Shown: piece by piece, positions 38,719 to 50,598 of the stretch
Position numbering within the stretch: position 1 is the stretch's first letter
Layout: every line of letters begins with the position of its first letter
Assembly: GCA_035571835.1 (NCBI GenBank)
Contig: DATNBU010000002.1
Coordinates: forward strand, 1-64,000
Direction of reading: 5' to 3'
Length of the DNA stretch: 64,000 nt
Origin: Candidatus Limnocylindrales bacterium
Lineage (GTDB): Bacteria > Desulfobacterota > Binatia > UBA1149 > CAITLU01
Notes under the pieces: generated by a model
Databases searched by the model: none
What the model saw: the letters and a program-made list of their open reading frames with translations, nothing else
What the model was told of the DNA's origin: nothing
Made by a program: the position numbers and the translations under genes

Positions 38719-38828
38719 GATACGCGCGGCGTCGGGCGGCGAATACGCGCGACGTCGGATTCGGATACGTGCGGCGTCGGGCTCGAATACGTGCGGCGTC
38801 GGATTCGGATGCGTGCGGCGTCGGGCTC
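38719..38828 (+). repeat. 22-bp minisatellite, five units
   Basis: Five back-to-back 22-bp units start at 38719, 38741, 38763, 38785 and 38807. Each carries the core CGYGCGRCGTCGG and ends alternate between ATTC and GCTC, suggesting a 44-bp higher-order period. A single related unit occurs in copy A near 5034. There is no plausible coding role. Confidence 0.85.
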
Positions 38829-39071
38829 GAATCACGGCTGGTTATGCCATTTTTGTTATTGAAGCGTCGTCGCGATGTCGATTTCGTTTGACGCGGTTTT
38901 TCGCCGCTTGACGTCGCTCGTAGCGAAGCGAAACAGAGCGCGCCGCTTTTTTCGCGACTCGCGGCCGTAACACGGCTCAGACTTCGCGCACTGTCGCGAC
39001 AGGCGCATCTCTGTAGGCGTCGCGTCCTTACGGAGAACGATCACTGAAAAACCCGTGTTACAAGGGTCGTC

Positions 39072-40406
39072 ATGACGACATCCTTCGACAGCATTGCAAA
39101 GCTCTCCGAAAAGGAACTGCTCGATCACTTCGAGTGTCTCGTCGCACGCGACCGTCGTACGACTGCGGCGCTACTCGTCGCGATCGCCGAGATCGACGAG
39201 CGCAAGCTCTGGGCCAGGCATGCCTGCTCCTCCATGTTCAGCTTCTGCATGGAGCGCTTCCACATATCGGAGCAGGTAACGGCCAAGCGGCTCTGGGCTG
39301 CGCGTACGGCGCGCCGCTTTCCGGTCGTCCTCGACCTCGTCGCACGCGGCGAGCTGCATCTCAGCGCGATCCATCTGCTTGCAAGGCATCTGACGGCCGA
39401 GAACCACCTGCGAGTGCTCGAACGCGCCCGGCACAAGAGCTCGCGTGAGGTCGAGCGGCTGGTTGCCGAGCTCGCGCCGCGAGCGGATGTGGCGTCGCGT
39501 GTTCGGGCGATGCCGCGGCGTCGCGGTACGGGCGCGGCGAACAATGCACTGGCGGTGTCGGCCGGCGCGACTTCGATGGATTGCGAGCAGGCCGGCGGTG
39601 TGAGCGATCGGTGCGCTTCGACAGACCGCGAGTCCGCCGGCTGCTCGAGCAATCGGCCGGCCTCCTCGGACTCGGCGTTCGTCGGCATCGCAATCGCTCC
39701 ACGGTCAGCGCAGCCGGCAACGAAGCCGATCGTTCCGCTCAGCCCGTGTCGTTTCAAGATCGAGATCACTGTAGACGAAGACACGCACGACAAGCTCCGG
39801 TCGCTTCAGGATCTGCTCGGCCGCTCGGCGACCGGTCGCGATGCGGCCGCGATCATCAGTCGTGCGATCGATGTACTGCTCGTCCGGACACTCGCGCGCA
39901 AAGCAGGCTCGACCGATCGACCGAAATCGACGATGCCGGCGAAAGAAAAATGCGATCGACCGAGGTCGACCACGTCGACGAACGCGGAATGCATCGATCG
40001 ACCCGCCACAATGCCCGCGCCAGATACTGCCGCTTCGCAGCAAGCACAGCGATCCCGGACCATCCCGGCAGCCGTGCGACGCGAAGTATGGCGGCGCGAC
40101 TCGGGACGCTGCTGCTACGTAGACGCACGAGGACGTCGCTGCCGCGAGACCAGCAACATCGAGTTCCACCACAAAGCTCCCTTCGCGATGGGCGGACCTG
40201 CTACGCCCGAGAACATCGAGCTGCGCTGCGCGGCACACAACCAGTATCAGGCGGATCTCGACTTCGGCCGCGCCTTCATGGATGCAAGGCGCGGCAATCT
40301 CGCCGATGCGCGAACATTCCCCGGGGAATGTCGGGGGAGGCGCGGCAATCTCGTCGATGCGCGAACATTCCCCGGAGAATGTCGGGCGATGGCGGCCGCG
40401 CCGTGA
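39072..40406 (+). CDS. DUF222-HNH endonuclease (13E12-repeat type)
   Basis: A 444-residue protein. Residues about 10-170 are DUF222 (KLSEKELLDHFECLVARDRR; FHISEQVTAKRLWAARTARR; GELHLSAIHLLARHL). A low-complexity Ser/Arg linker follows. The HNH nuclease module at about 335-405 has AAVRREVWRRDSGRCCYVDA, CRETSNIEFHH and ENIELRCAAHNQYQA. The last 40 residues include two copies of a 17-residue repeat encoded by 51-bp units that contain the palindrome. The ATG at 39072 has AAGGG upstream. This looks like an intact homing-type or defence-type nuclease, and the decayed copies at 5.1 and 20.9 kb share its 3' end. Its DNA target is unknown; the palindrome is an obvious candidate. Confidence 0.87.
   Translation: MTTSFDSIAKLSEKELLDHFECLVARDRRTTAALLVAIAEIDERKLWARHACSSMFSFCMERFHISEQVTAKRLWAARTARRFPVVLDLVARGELHLSAIHLLARHLTAENHLRVLERARHKSSREVERLVAELAPRADVASRVRAMPRRRGTGAANNALAVSAGATSMDCEQAGGVSDRCASTDRESAGCSSNRPASSDSAFVGIAIAPRSAQPATKPIVPLSPCRFKIEITVDEDTHDKLRSLQDLLGRSATGRDAAAIISRAIDVLLVRTLARKAGSTDRPKSTMPAKEKCDRPRSTTSTNAECIDRPATMPAPDTAASQQAQRSRTIPAAVRREVWRRDSGRCCYVDARGRRCRETSNIEFHHKAPFAMGGPATPENIELRCAAHNQYQADLDFGRAFMDARRGNLADARTFPGECRGRRGNLVDARTFPGECRAMAAAP
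40314..40331. repeat. 18-bp palindrome inside the HNH gene
   Basis: A perfect copy translated as TFPGEC within the nuclease C-terminus. Confidence 0.9.
40365..40382. repeat. palindrome copy with one mismatch
   Basis: ACATTCCCCGGAGAATGT, the second copy in the duplicated C-terminal coding unit. One base breaks the symmetry. Confidence 0.88.
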
Positions 40407-40690
40407 AGACGTCGTCGGTGGTTCGGATGATGGACGGCCTTGGTAGCGAAGGCGTACGCGAATTCCTCGCGCATTCGCGTCGCCGACATACCGACGACCA
40501 TCTGCTCGGGACCGAAACCATCGAAGCGAAAGGAATCAGACACGCGACGGCGACGTGCGACGCGGCATCCACAGGCCGTCCCAGGTTTTCTTCGCTGGCA
40601 GCAGCGATCTGGGTCTGGAAATCAGGCTGGTTGCGCTCCGCTCAGAACTCGGAAGCACCCATCCGATGCCACCGCAAATTAATCAGGCCC

Positions 40691-42592
40691 TCAATGCCTG
40701 GTCATCGAATTCCACTCGCGCGAGCAGACCAGGTCCGGCGATCGCAGCCATTCGACCAGAGCCGTTCCGGTAAAGGCGATCTGGCTGCGCACCAGGCGTC
40801 CGTCGCTCTGCTGGTGCGGCATCACGTCGCGCACCTCGCAGCGGCCGAAGTCGAGGTCGGGACATTCCTGCATTTCCGCAATCACCGGCTCGGACGCGAG
40901 CGGCGCCGTTTCGGGATGCAGCAGGATCGCCGACTCATCCGCGAGCAGACGGATCAGCCACGCCCGGTCGCCACCGATGCGAACGGGAATGTGAAGCACG
41001 ATCTCCGAATGGGCAGTGCGCAGGCCGCGCAGGCTGCGCACCGTCAGCATTCCGGTCTTGTTCTTGACCCGCAGCGGCGGCATCGCGATTCCGATGCCGC
41101 TGCCGGCGAGCTCGGCCCACGTGGCCTGGCTGATCAGGATCTGTCCGCGGCACGCCGCGACCTCCATGCGCTGGGCCGTGTTTACGGCATCTCCGATCAC
41201 CGTGTACGAAACGCGGTTGTCCGCTCCGATGTTACCCGCGACGACGGTTCCGCTGTTGATTCCGATGCCCATCTCCAGGCATGGCCCGTCTTCGCAGTAG
41301 CGCCGCGTGTCGAGCCCGACGCATGCGTTCTGCATCGCCAGCGCCGCTCCGGCCGCGCGCAGCGCGGCGTCGGGTTTGACGAGCGGGACTCCCCAGACGG
41401 CAAGGATCGCGTCGCCCATGAATTTGTCGACGGCGCCGCCCAGGTTCTCGATGCACGGAACCATCCGGCTGAAGTAATCGTTCATCAGCTTGACGACGGT
41501 CTCGGGCGGCAGCGTTTCGGCGAACCCGGTGAACCCGACGATGTCCGAGAACAGGATCGTGCCGTGGCACGTGTTGCCGCCGAGCGCCAGATCGAGCTTT
41601 CCGAGCAGCACCTGTTCGACCATCGCACCTGGCAGGAAACGCATGAGACTGGTGCGGCTCGTGCTCTCCTCCTCGACTTTGCGCAGCAGGAACGCGTTGT
41701 GAAGCGCGATCGCGGCCTGCTGGCTGACGGCTGCGGCAAGCTCGAGATCCGACGCGGTGAACGCCGCACGCTGAACGGGCGTGTCGATCTGCAGCACGCC
41801 GAGGATTTCGTCCTCGACGATGAGCGGCACGACCATCGCGCCGCGGATGTTCAGCGCATAAACCGATTCTCCCACCGTGAAATCGCCGGCGGTCAGGTCA
41901 TTGAACAATATCGCGCGGCGATGCTCGATTGCCGAGCGGCAGATCGAGCGGGAAATGACGAGGTCGGCCGCGAACACCTTGCCGCGGCTCTTGACCGCCT
42001 GCGGCACGAGCTGGCTGACGTCGTTGCCGAGCATCAGGAAGCCGCGATCCGCCTGCGGAAAGACTTCGAACAGCGCATCGAGGATTCCGTGCGAGATACG
42101 GTCGAAGTCGCGGATGTTGACCAGCGCCTTGGAGACTTTGATGATTGCTTCGAGGCGCAGTGCGAGCCCTCGTTCGTCGATCGCCCTGGCCGGAAGGTCC
42201 GCCATCAGAAGCGACGTGCGCTCGTCGAATTTGTCCGGCCGGCCGCTGTCGGACATGTCGCGCAGCGAGAAGACCTGCGTGGCGTCGTCGGGCTCGTCCT
42301 TGCGTTTGCGGACGCCGAAGCGGAGCAGCGTCTGGCCGATGCGCACCTCGTCGCCATCCTGCATCGTCGCCGGAGCGGTCAGCAGCACGTCGTTCAGATA
42401 GGTGCCGTTGATCGAATGACGGTCTTCGAGCACGACGTTGGCACCGTCGAGGACGAATCCGCAATGATGCCGGCTGGTGTTCGGATCGGGCACGACGAGC
42501 GAGCAATCGGCGCTGCGGCCCGCGACGAGCGTGCGGGTGATCGGGACCACCTGGCCCGCGCGTCCACCGGTCAGAAAGAGCAACTCGTACAC
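40691..42592 (-). CDS. FHA-GAF-class III adenylate cyclase
   Basis: A 633-residue soluble cyclase. An N-terminal FHA domain (about 1-95: VAGRSADCSL, TSRHHCGF, SINGTYLND) is canonical for pThr binding. A GAF domain (about 150-320) is followed by the class III catalytic domain (about 343-530). Metal Asp residues lie in LFSDIVGFT and MGDAILAVWG. DKFMGDA and YTVIGDAVNTAQRM supply the Lys and Thr that favour ATP, plus the transition-state Asn/Arg, so adenylate cyclase is likelier than guanylate. The C-terminal 80 residues are unassigned. The start is GTG at 42592 and no strong ribosome site is seen. It is divergent from a cNMP-binding patatin gene 100 bp away, and several other cNMP-binding proteins lie within 10 kb. 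Activation by kinase-phosphorylated partners is my inference. Confidence 0.88.
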   Translation of the reverse strand: MYELLFLTGGRAGQVVPITRTLVAGRSADCSLVVPDPNTSRHHCGFVLDGANVVLEDRHSINGTYLNDVLLTAPATMQDGDEVRIGQTLLRFGVRKRKDEPDDATQVFSLRDMSDSGRPDKFDERTSLLMADLPARAIDERGLALRLEAIIKVSKALVNIRDFDRISHGILDALFEVFPQADRGFLMLGNDVSQLVPQAVKSRGKVFAADLVISRSICRSAIEHRRAILFNDLTAGDFTVGESVYALNIRGAMVVPLIVEDEILGVLQIDTPVQRAAFTASDLELAAAVSQQAAIALHNAFLLRKVEEESTSRTSLMRFLPGAMVEQVLLGKLDLALGGNTCHGTILFSDIVGFTGFAETLPPETVVKLMNDYFSRMVPCIENLGGAVDKFMGDAILAVWGVPLVKPDAALRAAGAALAMQNACVGLDTRRYCEDGPCLEMGIGINSGTVVAGNIGADNRVSYTVIGDAVNTAQRMEVAACRGQILISQATWAELAGSGIGIAMPPLRVKNKTGMLTVRSLRGLRTAHSEIVLHIPVRIGGDRAWLIRLLADESAILLHPETAPLASEPVIAEMQECPDLDFGRCEVRDVMPHQQSDGRLVRSQIAFTGTALVEWLRSPDLVCSREWNSMTRH

Positions 42593-42692
42593 GCGACGCG
42601 TACGCTAGCAGCCGGAGCGCCTGACGCCAGCCCGCGGGCCACGAGGTCCCTGGGCTATTGCGCCCGGGCCGGGTGACGCGGATATTTCCGGT
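42593..42692. promoter_or_regulatory. 100-bp shared divergent promoter region
   Basis: This separates the cyclase start (minus) from the cNMP-patatin start (plus), so it must contain control sequences for both. No operator or sigma-factor boxes could be identified with confidence. Confidence 0.35.
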
Positions 42693-44511
42693 GTGATCGA
42701 CGAGCTTTCCCAGACCGGGCTGTTCTCGCTGCTGCCGCCCGACGTGTTCGCTTCGATCCGCAGCGAGATCGCGCTCCTCGGCATCCCCGGCGGACACTGG
42801 CTGTTTCGCAAAGGTGACGAAGCCGACGGCCTCTACATCGTGCTGCGCGGTCGCCTGCGTTCGCTGTCGGACGACGGGCGCGTGCTCGGCGAAGTGCACT
42901 CGGGCGGCTACGTCGGCGAGATGGCGATGCTGACGGGAGCGCCGCGCTCGGCCAGCGTGGTGGCCGTGCGCGACAGCACGGTCGCGCGGCTGTCACGCAA
43001 AGGCTTCGACAAGATGGTCGCTGCGTGTCCGGCCAGCACGATGATGCTCGCCCGTACCGTCGCCGCGCGCGCGCAGTCCAACATCAACGTCGGCCTTCGC
43101 ACCGATCCGTTCTCCACCGTCTGCCTGTTCACCGACCACACCGACGACGACGCGCTCGGGTTCGAGCGCCGGTTCCTCGCCGAGCTCCGCGGCATCGGTC
43201 CGACGGTCGACGTGGGACCGGAATCGCTGCCGAGCTCGCGCTGGAAGACTTCCGGTGGCGACCCGACGACCGAAACGCGCGCATGGCGCCTCATCGACAC
43301 GACCTCGCGATCCACGATGCATGCGGAAGACGCCGCGTGGTTCGACGCCGTCGAGACCAGCTCACGGTTCGTCGTGTACCGGTGTCATCTCGACAATCCG
43401 GAGTGGACCGGACTTTGCCTGCGGCGCGCGGACCTCGTGCTGGTGGCGATTCGCCCGGACCAGGTTGCGTCGGTTGCGTCCGCGGTCGCGGCCACGCCCA
43501 AGGGCAACCTTGCCGCGACCGACGTCGTGCTGCTGCAGAAAAGCGAAGCGCTGGTCACTCCGGACCTGCGCGCGACGACGACGTTCCGGCATGTTCATCA
43601 TGTGCGCTGCGGAAGCGCGCGCGACGTTGCGCGCACCGTCCGGCTGCTGGCCGGACGCGCAACAGGGCTTGCGTTCAGCGGCGGCGGACGGCGCGGAGCG
43701 GCGCATCTCGGCGCGCTCCGTGCGGTGCAGGAAAGCGGCATCGCGATCGACCTCGTGGCCGGCACCAGCGCCGGAGCGATCGTCGGCGCGATGGCGGCGC
43801 TCGAGATGGACTGGCGCGACGGGCTCCGGCACGTCCACCTGCTCGGGCGAATGCCTGCGTGGCGCGACGTCGGGCCGCCGATCATCGCGCTGCTGAGCGG
43901 ACGCAGCCTGAGCAGCACGCTCCGCACCATCTTCGGCGACGTCCTGGTCGACGGTACGCCGATTCCGTTCCTTCCCGTCTGCGCGGCGGTCGAATGCGGC
44001 GAGGTGTTCGTGCCCGATCGCGGTCCGCTGTGGCTCGCGCTGCGCGCAAGCGCATCGCTGCCCGGGATCTTTCCGCCGGTTCCGTGGCGCCGCCGCCTGC
44101 TCATGGACGGAGCGCTCGTCAACAACCTGCCGGCCGACCTGCTGCGGCTTCGCTGTCCGGTCGGACGCGTCATCGCAAGCGACGTCGGCCTGCCGACACT
44201 GCGCACCGACTATCCGGAAGATCTTCACTCGACGTCGGGATGGAAGCTGCTGATGACACGCCTGCGCGGCCTCGAACGGCGCGACGAGCGCGCGAGTCTC
44301 GTCGATCTGCTGACCGGTGCGGCGTGCGCCGCGAGCACGCGCCATCTCGCGCTCATCCGTGACGGAATCGATTGCTACATCGCGCCGGCGATCGCCGACC
44401 ACGCAATGCTGTCGCGCCGGCGAGGCCACGATATCGACGTCATGGTCGAACGGGGTTACAACGCCGCACGGCGCGCGCTCGACGAAGGCGGGTTCCGCGG
44501 CGAGGAGCTCT

Positions 44512-44531
<20 letters not shown>
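42693..44531 (+). CDS. cNMP-binding patatin-like phospholipase (NTE/RssA type)
   Basis: A 612-residue protein. Residues about 10-130 are a cyclic-nucleotide-binding domain (GLYIVLRGRLRSL, GGYVGEMAMLTGAPRSASV). A linker region of about 170 residues is of the kind found in NTE-family proteins. The patatin domain (about 325-560) has the oxyanion loop AFSGGGRRGAAHLGAL, the nucleophile GTSAG (Ser about 358) and the DGA motif (MDGALVNNLP, Asp about 472). It should hydrolyse phospholipid or lysophospholipid esters, with the cNMP domain controlling activity or location. The start is GTG at 42693. Its 3' end overlaps the convergent kinase gene by 20 bp. Pairing with the divergent cyclase suggests a cAMP-to-lipase switch. 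Confidence 0.87.
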
Positions 44532-48186
<3,655 letters not shown>

Positions 48187-48217
48187 CGCGTGTCGGTTCT
48201 CTTCGGTGCGGATCGCC

Positions 48218-48973
48218 TCAGGCGCTGTAGCGGACGAGGATCGCGCTGATGTTGTCGCGGCCGCCGGCTTCGTTGGCTGCTGCGATCAGCTGCTGGCAAG
48301 CGGCGTTCAGGTCGCTCGCGTTCGAGGTGACGATGGCAAGGATCTGCTCATCGCTCAGCATGTTGGTCAGGCCGTCCGAGCACAGCAGCAGGATGTCGCC
48401 GTCGGCGAGCTCCTGCGTATTCACGTCGAAGTCGACGTCGTCCTGCGCGCCGAGCGCCTTGGTCAGCACGTGCTTCATGTTGACGGCGACGGTCACGTCG
48501 ACCTTGTCGGCTCCCCACGGAAGGTTTGCCCAGGAGTCGTCGCGGCTGAGCTGTGTGATGGTTCCCTGGTGAAGCAGATAGAGCCGGCTGTCGCCGACAT
48601 TGGCGTACGTGACGTACGGCCGGTTCGGTGCGATCAGTGCGACCGTGGCCGTCGTTCCCATGCCCGTGTAGTCGTCGGAAGAGGCCGCCTTGCGTGAAAC
48701 GGCCCTGTTGGCGAGCTTGATCGCCGTGCGAAGCCGGTTGGCTTCCAGCGAGGAGCGGGTCTGGAACCCGTACGGCCACGTGATCTCGTCGTCCTCGTTC
48801 GACCTGCCGATGAAGCGGGCAATGCTCTCGAGAGCAAGCTGCGAGGCGACTTCCCCGGCTTTGTGTCCGCCCATTCCGTCGCAGACGACGAACAGGTTCT
48901 CGTCGACCAGGATGGAGTCCTCGTTGAGACTGCGTCGTTTGCCGACGTCGGTCAGGCCATAGGCAGCGATCAT
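48218..48973 (-). CDS. PP2C-family Ser/Thr phosphatase
   Basis: A 251-residue PppA/PstP-type phosphatase that should reverse phosphorylation by the adjacent kinase. All metal-site motifs are present: NEDSILVD, VVCDGMGGHKAGEVAS, TYANVGDSRLYLL, LLLCSDGLTNML and GGRDNISAILV. The ATG at 48973 has GGAGGA at good spacing and matches the start of the paralogue at 53493; a longer frame reaches 49099 and beyond without family similarity. It is divergent from the PP2C-cNMP gene across 293 bp, where I see no gene. Confidence 0.88.
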   Translation of the reverse strand: MIAAYGLTDVGKRRSLNEDSILVDENLFVVCDGMGGHKAGEVASQLALESIARFIGRSNEDDEITWPYGFQTRSSLEANRLRTAIKLANRAVSRKAASSDDYTGMGTTATVALIAPNRPYVTYANVGDSRLYLLHQGTITQLSRDDSWANLPWGADKVDVTVAVNMKHVLTKALGAQDDVDFDVNTQELADGDILLLCSDGLTNMLSDEQILAIVTSNASDLNAACQQLIAAANEAGGRDNISAILVRYSA

Positions 48974-49266
48974 CAGGCGGTTCCTCCACACCGCGTAGCT
49001 GGCGGCGTCATCTGGCGTCCCCGAGGGCTTGCCGCCACTCGAACCCGGCCGATCCCATCCTCCGCGCCGGTCCGGACCGACGTCCTTCGGTCTCGACATC
49101 GCCGCGCCCTGCGCGGTTTCGCGGAACCGCAGAAGGTTACCACGCGGCCTGCACCGACAGAAGGGCGCCAGCCTTGCCGCGCGGCTCTCCGTGAGGAACG
49201 GGAACGGGGTCCTCTTGCCACGGCTCGCGTTCGCTGAACAGATCAGGGCGAACCTGGGTATCACGG

Positions 49267-50553
49267 ATGCGAATCGTCGCCGCGGGCAGCACCGAGGCCG
49301 GAAACGGCAACAAGCCGAACGAGGATTACCTCGTTCTGGATCCCGCGCTGTCGCTCTACGTCGTCTGCGACGGAATCGGCGGCAAGGCTGCCGGCGAAGT
49401 GGCTGCGAAGGCCGCTGCGGAAGCGGCGCGGCAGTACGTGATCGAGCACCGCAATCTGCTCGAATGTGTCGACGGGAGTGCTTCGTCACGCGACGGGCTG
49501 CTGCGACTGGTCGACGAAGCCATCCAGTTCGCATGTCGTGAAGTCTTCCGCATCGCGACGTCCGACGCCGGACGCGCAGGCATGGGCACGACGCTGACCA
49601 TGGTGCTCGTCGCCAGCGACTTCGGCGTGATGGGCCACGTCGGAGACTCGAGACTGTACCTGCACCGCGCCGGCCGCACCGATCAGCTGTCCGAAGATCA
49701 CACCTACGCTGCCGAAGCGGTCAACCGCGGGCTGATGACGCTCGAGGAAGCCATGAGCGGTCCCTATGCGAAGGTGATCACCCGCGCCGTCGGCAACCAG
49801 TCGAGCGTACGCGCGGACACGCTGATCTTCGACATCCTGCCGGGCGATACGCTGCTGCTGTGTTCGCGCGGCATCCATCGGAACATCGGCGAAACGACCG
49901 GCCTCGCGGGGCTTCTCGGTGCAGACGACATCGAAAAGATTCCTTCGAAGCTTCGCGAGCAGGCGCGCACCGACGGATCGAAAAGCGACGCGACCTCCAT
50001 CGTGCTGCGCGCGATCTCCGGTGAAGACGAGATCGTTCGCGACAGCGGTCGCGCAACCCAGGTGAACCTGAGGATCGACACGCTCCGGCGCGTCGTGATC
50101 TTCCGCCACCTCGACATGCGGGAAGTCTGCAAGGTGCTCAACGTGGTCCGGACCGAGGAAATCGAAGCCGGCAGGACCGTCATCCGCGAAGGCGAGCGAA
50201 GCGACGCGCTCTACGCGATCCTGCACGGCACGCTGCGCGTCGAGCGCGACGGGCACCTCGTGCGCACGATGACCGCCGGGGATCACTTCGGGGAGATGGC
50301 GCTGTTCAACAACAGGCCGCGCTCGGCCACCGTCCACGCGCAGACCGGGTGCGGGCTGCTCATGATGGAGCTGGCGCGCTTCCATGAGCTGCTTCGAACC
50401 GAGCCGGCGCTGTCGGTGAAGTTGTTGTGGTGTTTTGCGCAGGTTCTTTCGCTGCGTCTCGACGACGTGACCGGGATGCTCTACGACGATGCCGACGGAC
50501 CTTCGGATGTTGCCGAGGAGCTGAGGCACGCGCCGTTTCCGGTCTGCGGGTAG
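49267..50553 (+). CDS. PP2C-like domain fused to a cNMP-binding domain
   Basis: A 428-residue protein. The PP2C-like region (about 5-255) keeps NKPNEDYLV, VVCDGIGGKAAGEVA and GHVGDSRLYLH. The usual LLLCSDGL, however, reads LLLCSRGI, so Arg201 replaces a metal-binding Asp. The final RDN motif is KSDATSIVL. Residues about 290-400 form a cyclic-nucleotide-binding domain (ALYAILHGTLRVERDG, GDHFGEMALFNNRPRSATV). Activity may be reduced, altered or lost, and the protein could be a cNMP-responsive pseudophosphatase. It is the only plus-strand gene among the kinase/phosphatase pairs and is divergent from the PP2C gene at 48218. Confidence 0.82.
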   Translation: MRIVAAGSTEAGNGNKPNEDYLVLDPALSLYVVCDGIGGKAAGEVAAKAAAEAARQYVIEHRNLLECVDGSASSRDGLLRLVDEAIQFACREVFRIATSDAGRAGMGTTLTMVLVASDFGVMGHVGDSRLYLHRAGRTDQLSEDHTYAAEAVNRGLMTLEEAMSGPYAKVITRAVGNQSSVRADTLIFDILPGDTLLLCSRGIHRNIGETTGLAGLLGADDIEKIPSKLREQARTDGSKSDATSIVLRAISGEDEIVRDSGRATQVNLRIDTLRRVVIFRHLDMREVCKVLNVVRTEEIEAGRTVIREGERSDALYAILHGTLRVERDGHLVRTMTAGDHFGEMALFNNRPRSATVHAQTGCGLLMMELARFHELLRTEPALSVKLLWCFAQVLSLRLDDVTGMLYDDADGPSDVAEELRHAPFPVCG

Positions 50554-50598
50554 AGCGGGCTCGCCGATCTCACGATCCCGTTTGTTCGCGGCCGTTCG

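Larger units (their letters stand above)
38581..40382 (+). mobile_element. complete HNH/palindrome element, copy C
   Basis: About 1.8 kb, bounded by copies of the 18-bp palindrome at 38581 and at 40314/40365. In order it holds: the palindrome; GACCCAGGTTTCGT and GAGTGATCGGTGTC blocks; GCGATGGCGACGGGTCCG; a five-unit 22-bp minisatellite; an ATCACGGCTGGTTATG block; a leader; and the DUF222-HNH gene with palindromes in its 3' end. The same modules, reduced, occur at 4.9 and 20.9 kb. DUF222-HNH proteins are the 13E12-type repeat proteins of mycobacteria, which are themselves dispersed repeats. Whether this unit moves is unproven. Confidence 0.65.
40287..40388 (+). repeat. in-frame tandem 51-bp duplication
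   Basis: Units at 40287-40337 and 40338-40388 differ at three positions. Each encodes 17 residues (RRGNL-DARTFPGECR plus one) and contains one palindrome (40314 and 40365). The length is a multiple of three, so the reading frame of the nuclease gene is kept. Confidence 0.9.

Noticed and set aside
38719-38828. Possible CRISPR array
   Set aside because: The 22-bp units are contiguous with no unique spacers, and there are no cas genes in the window.
39581-42676. 1,031-codon plus-strand frame across the HNH gene and the cyclase
   Set aside because: It overlaps two well-supported genes in other frames or strands and has no domain features.
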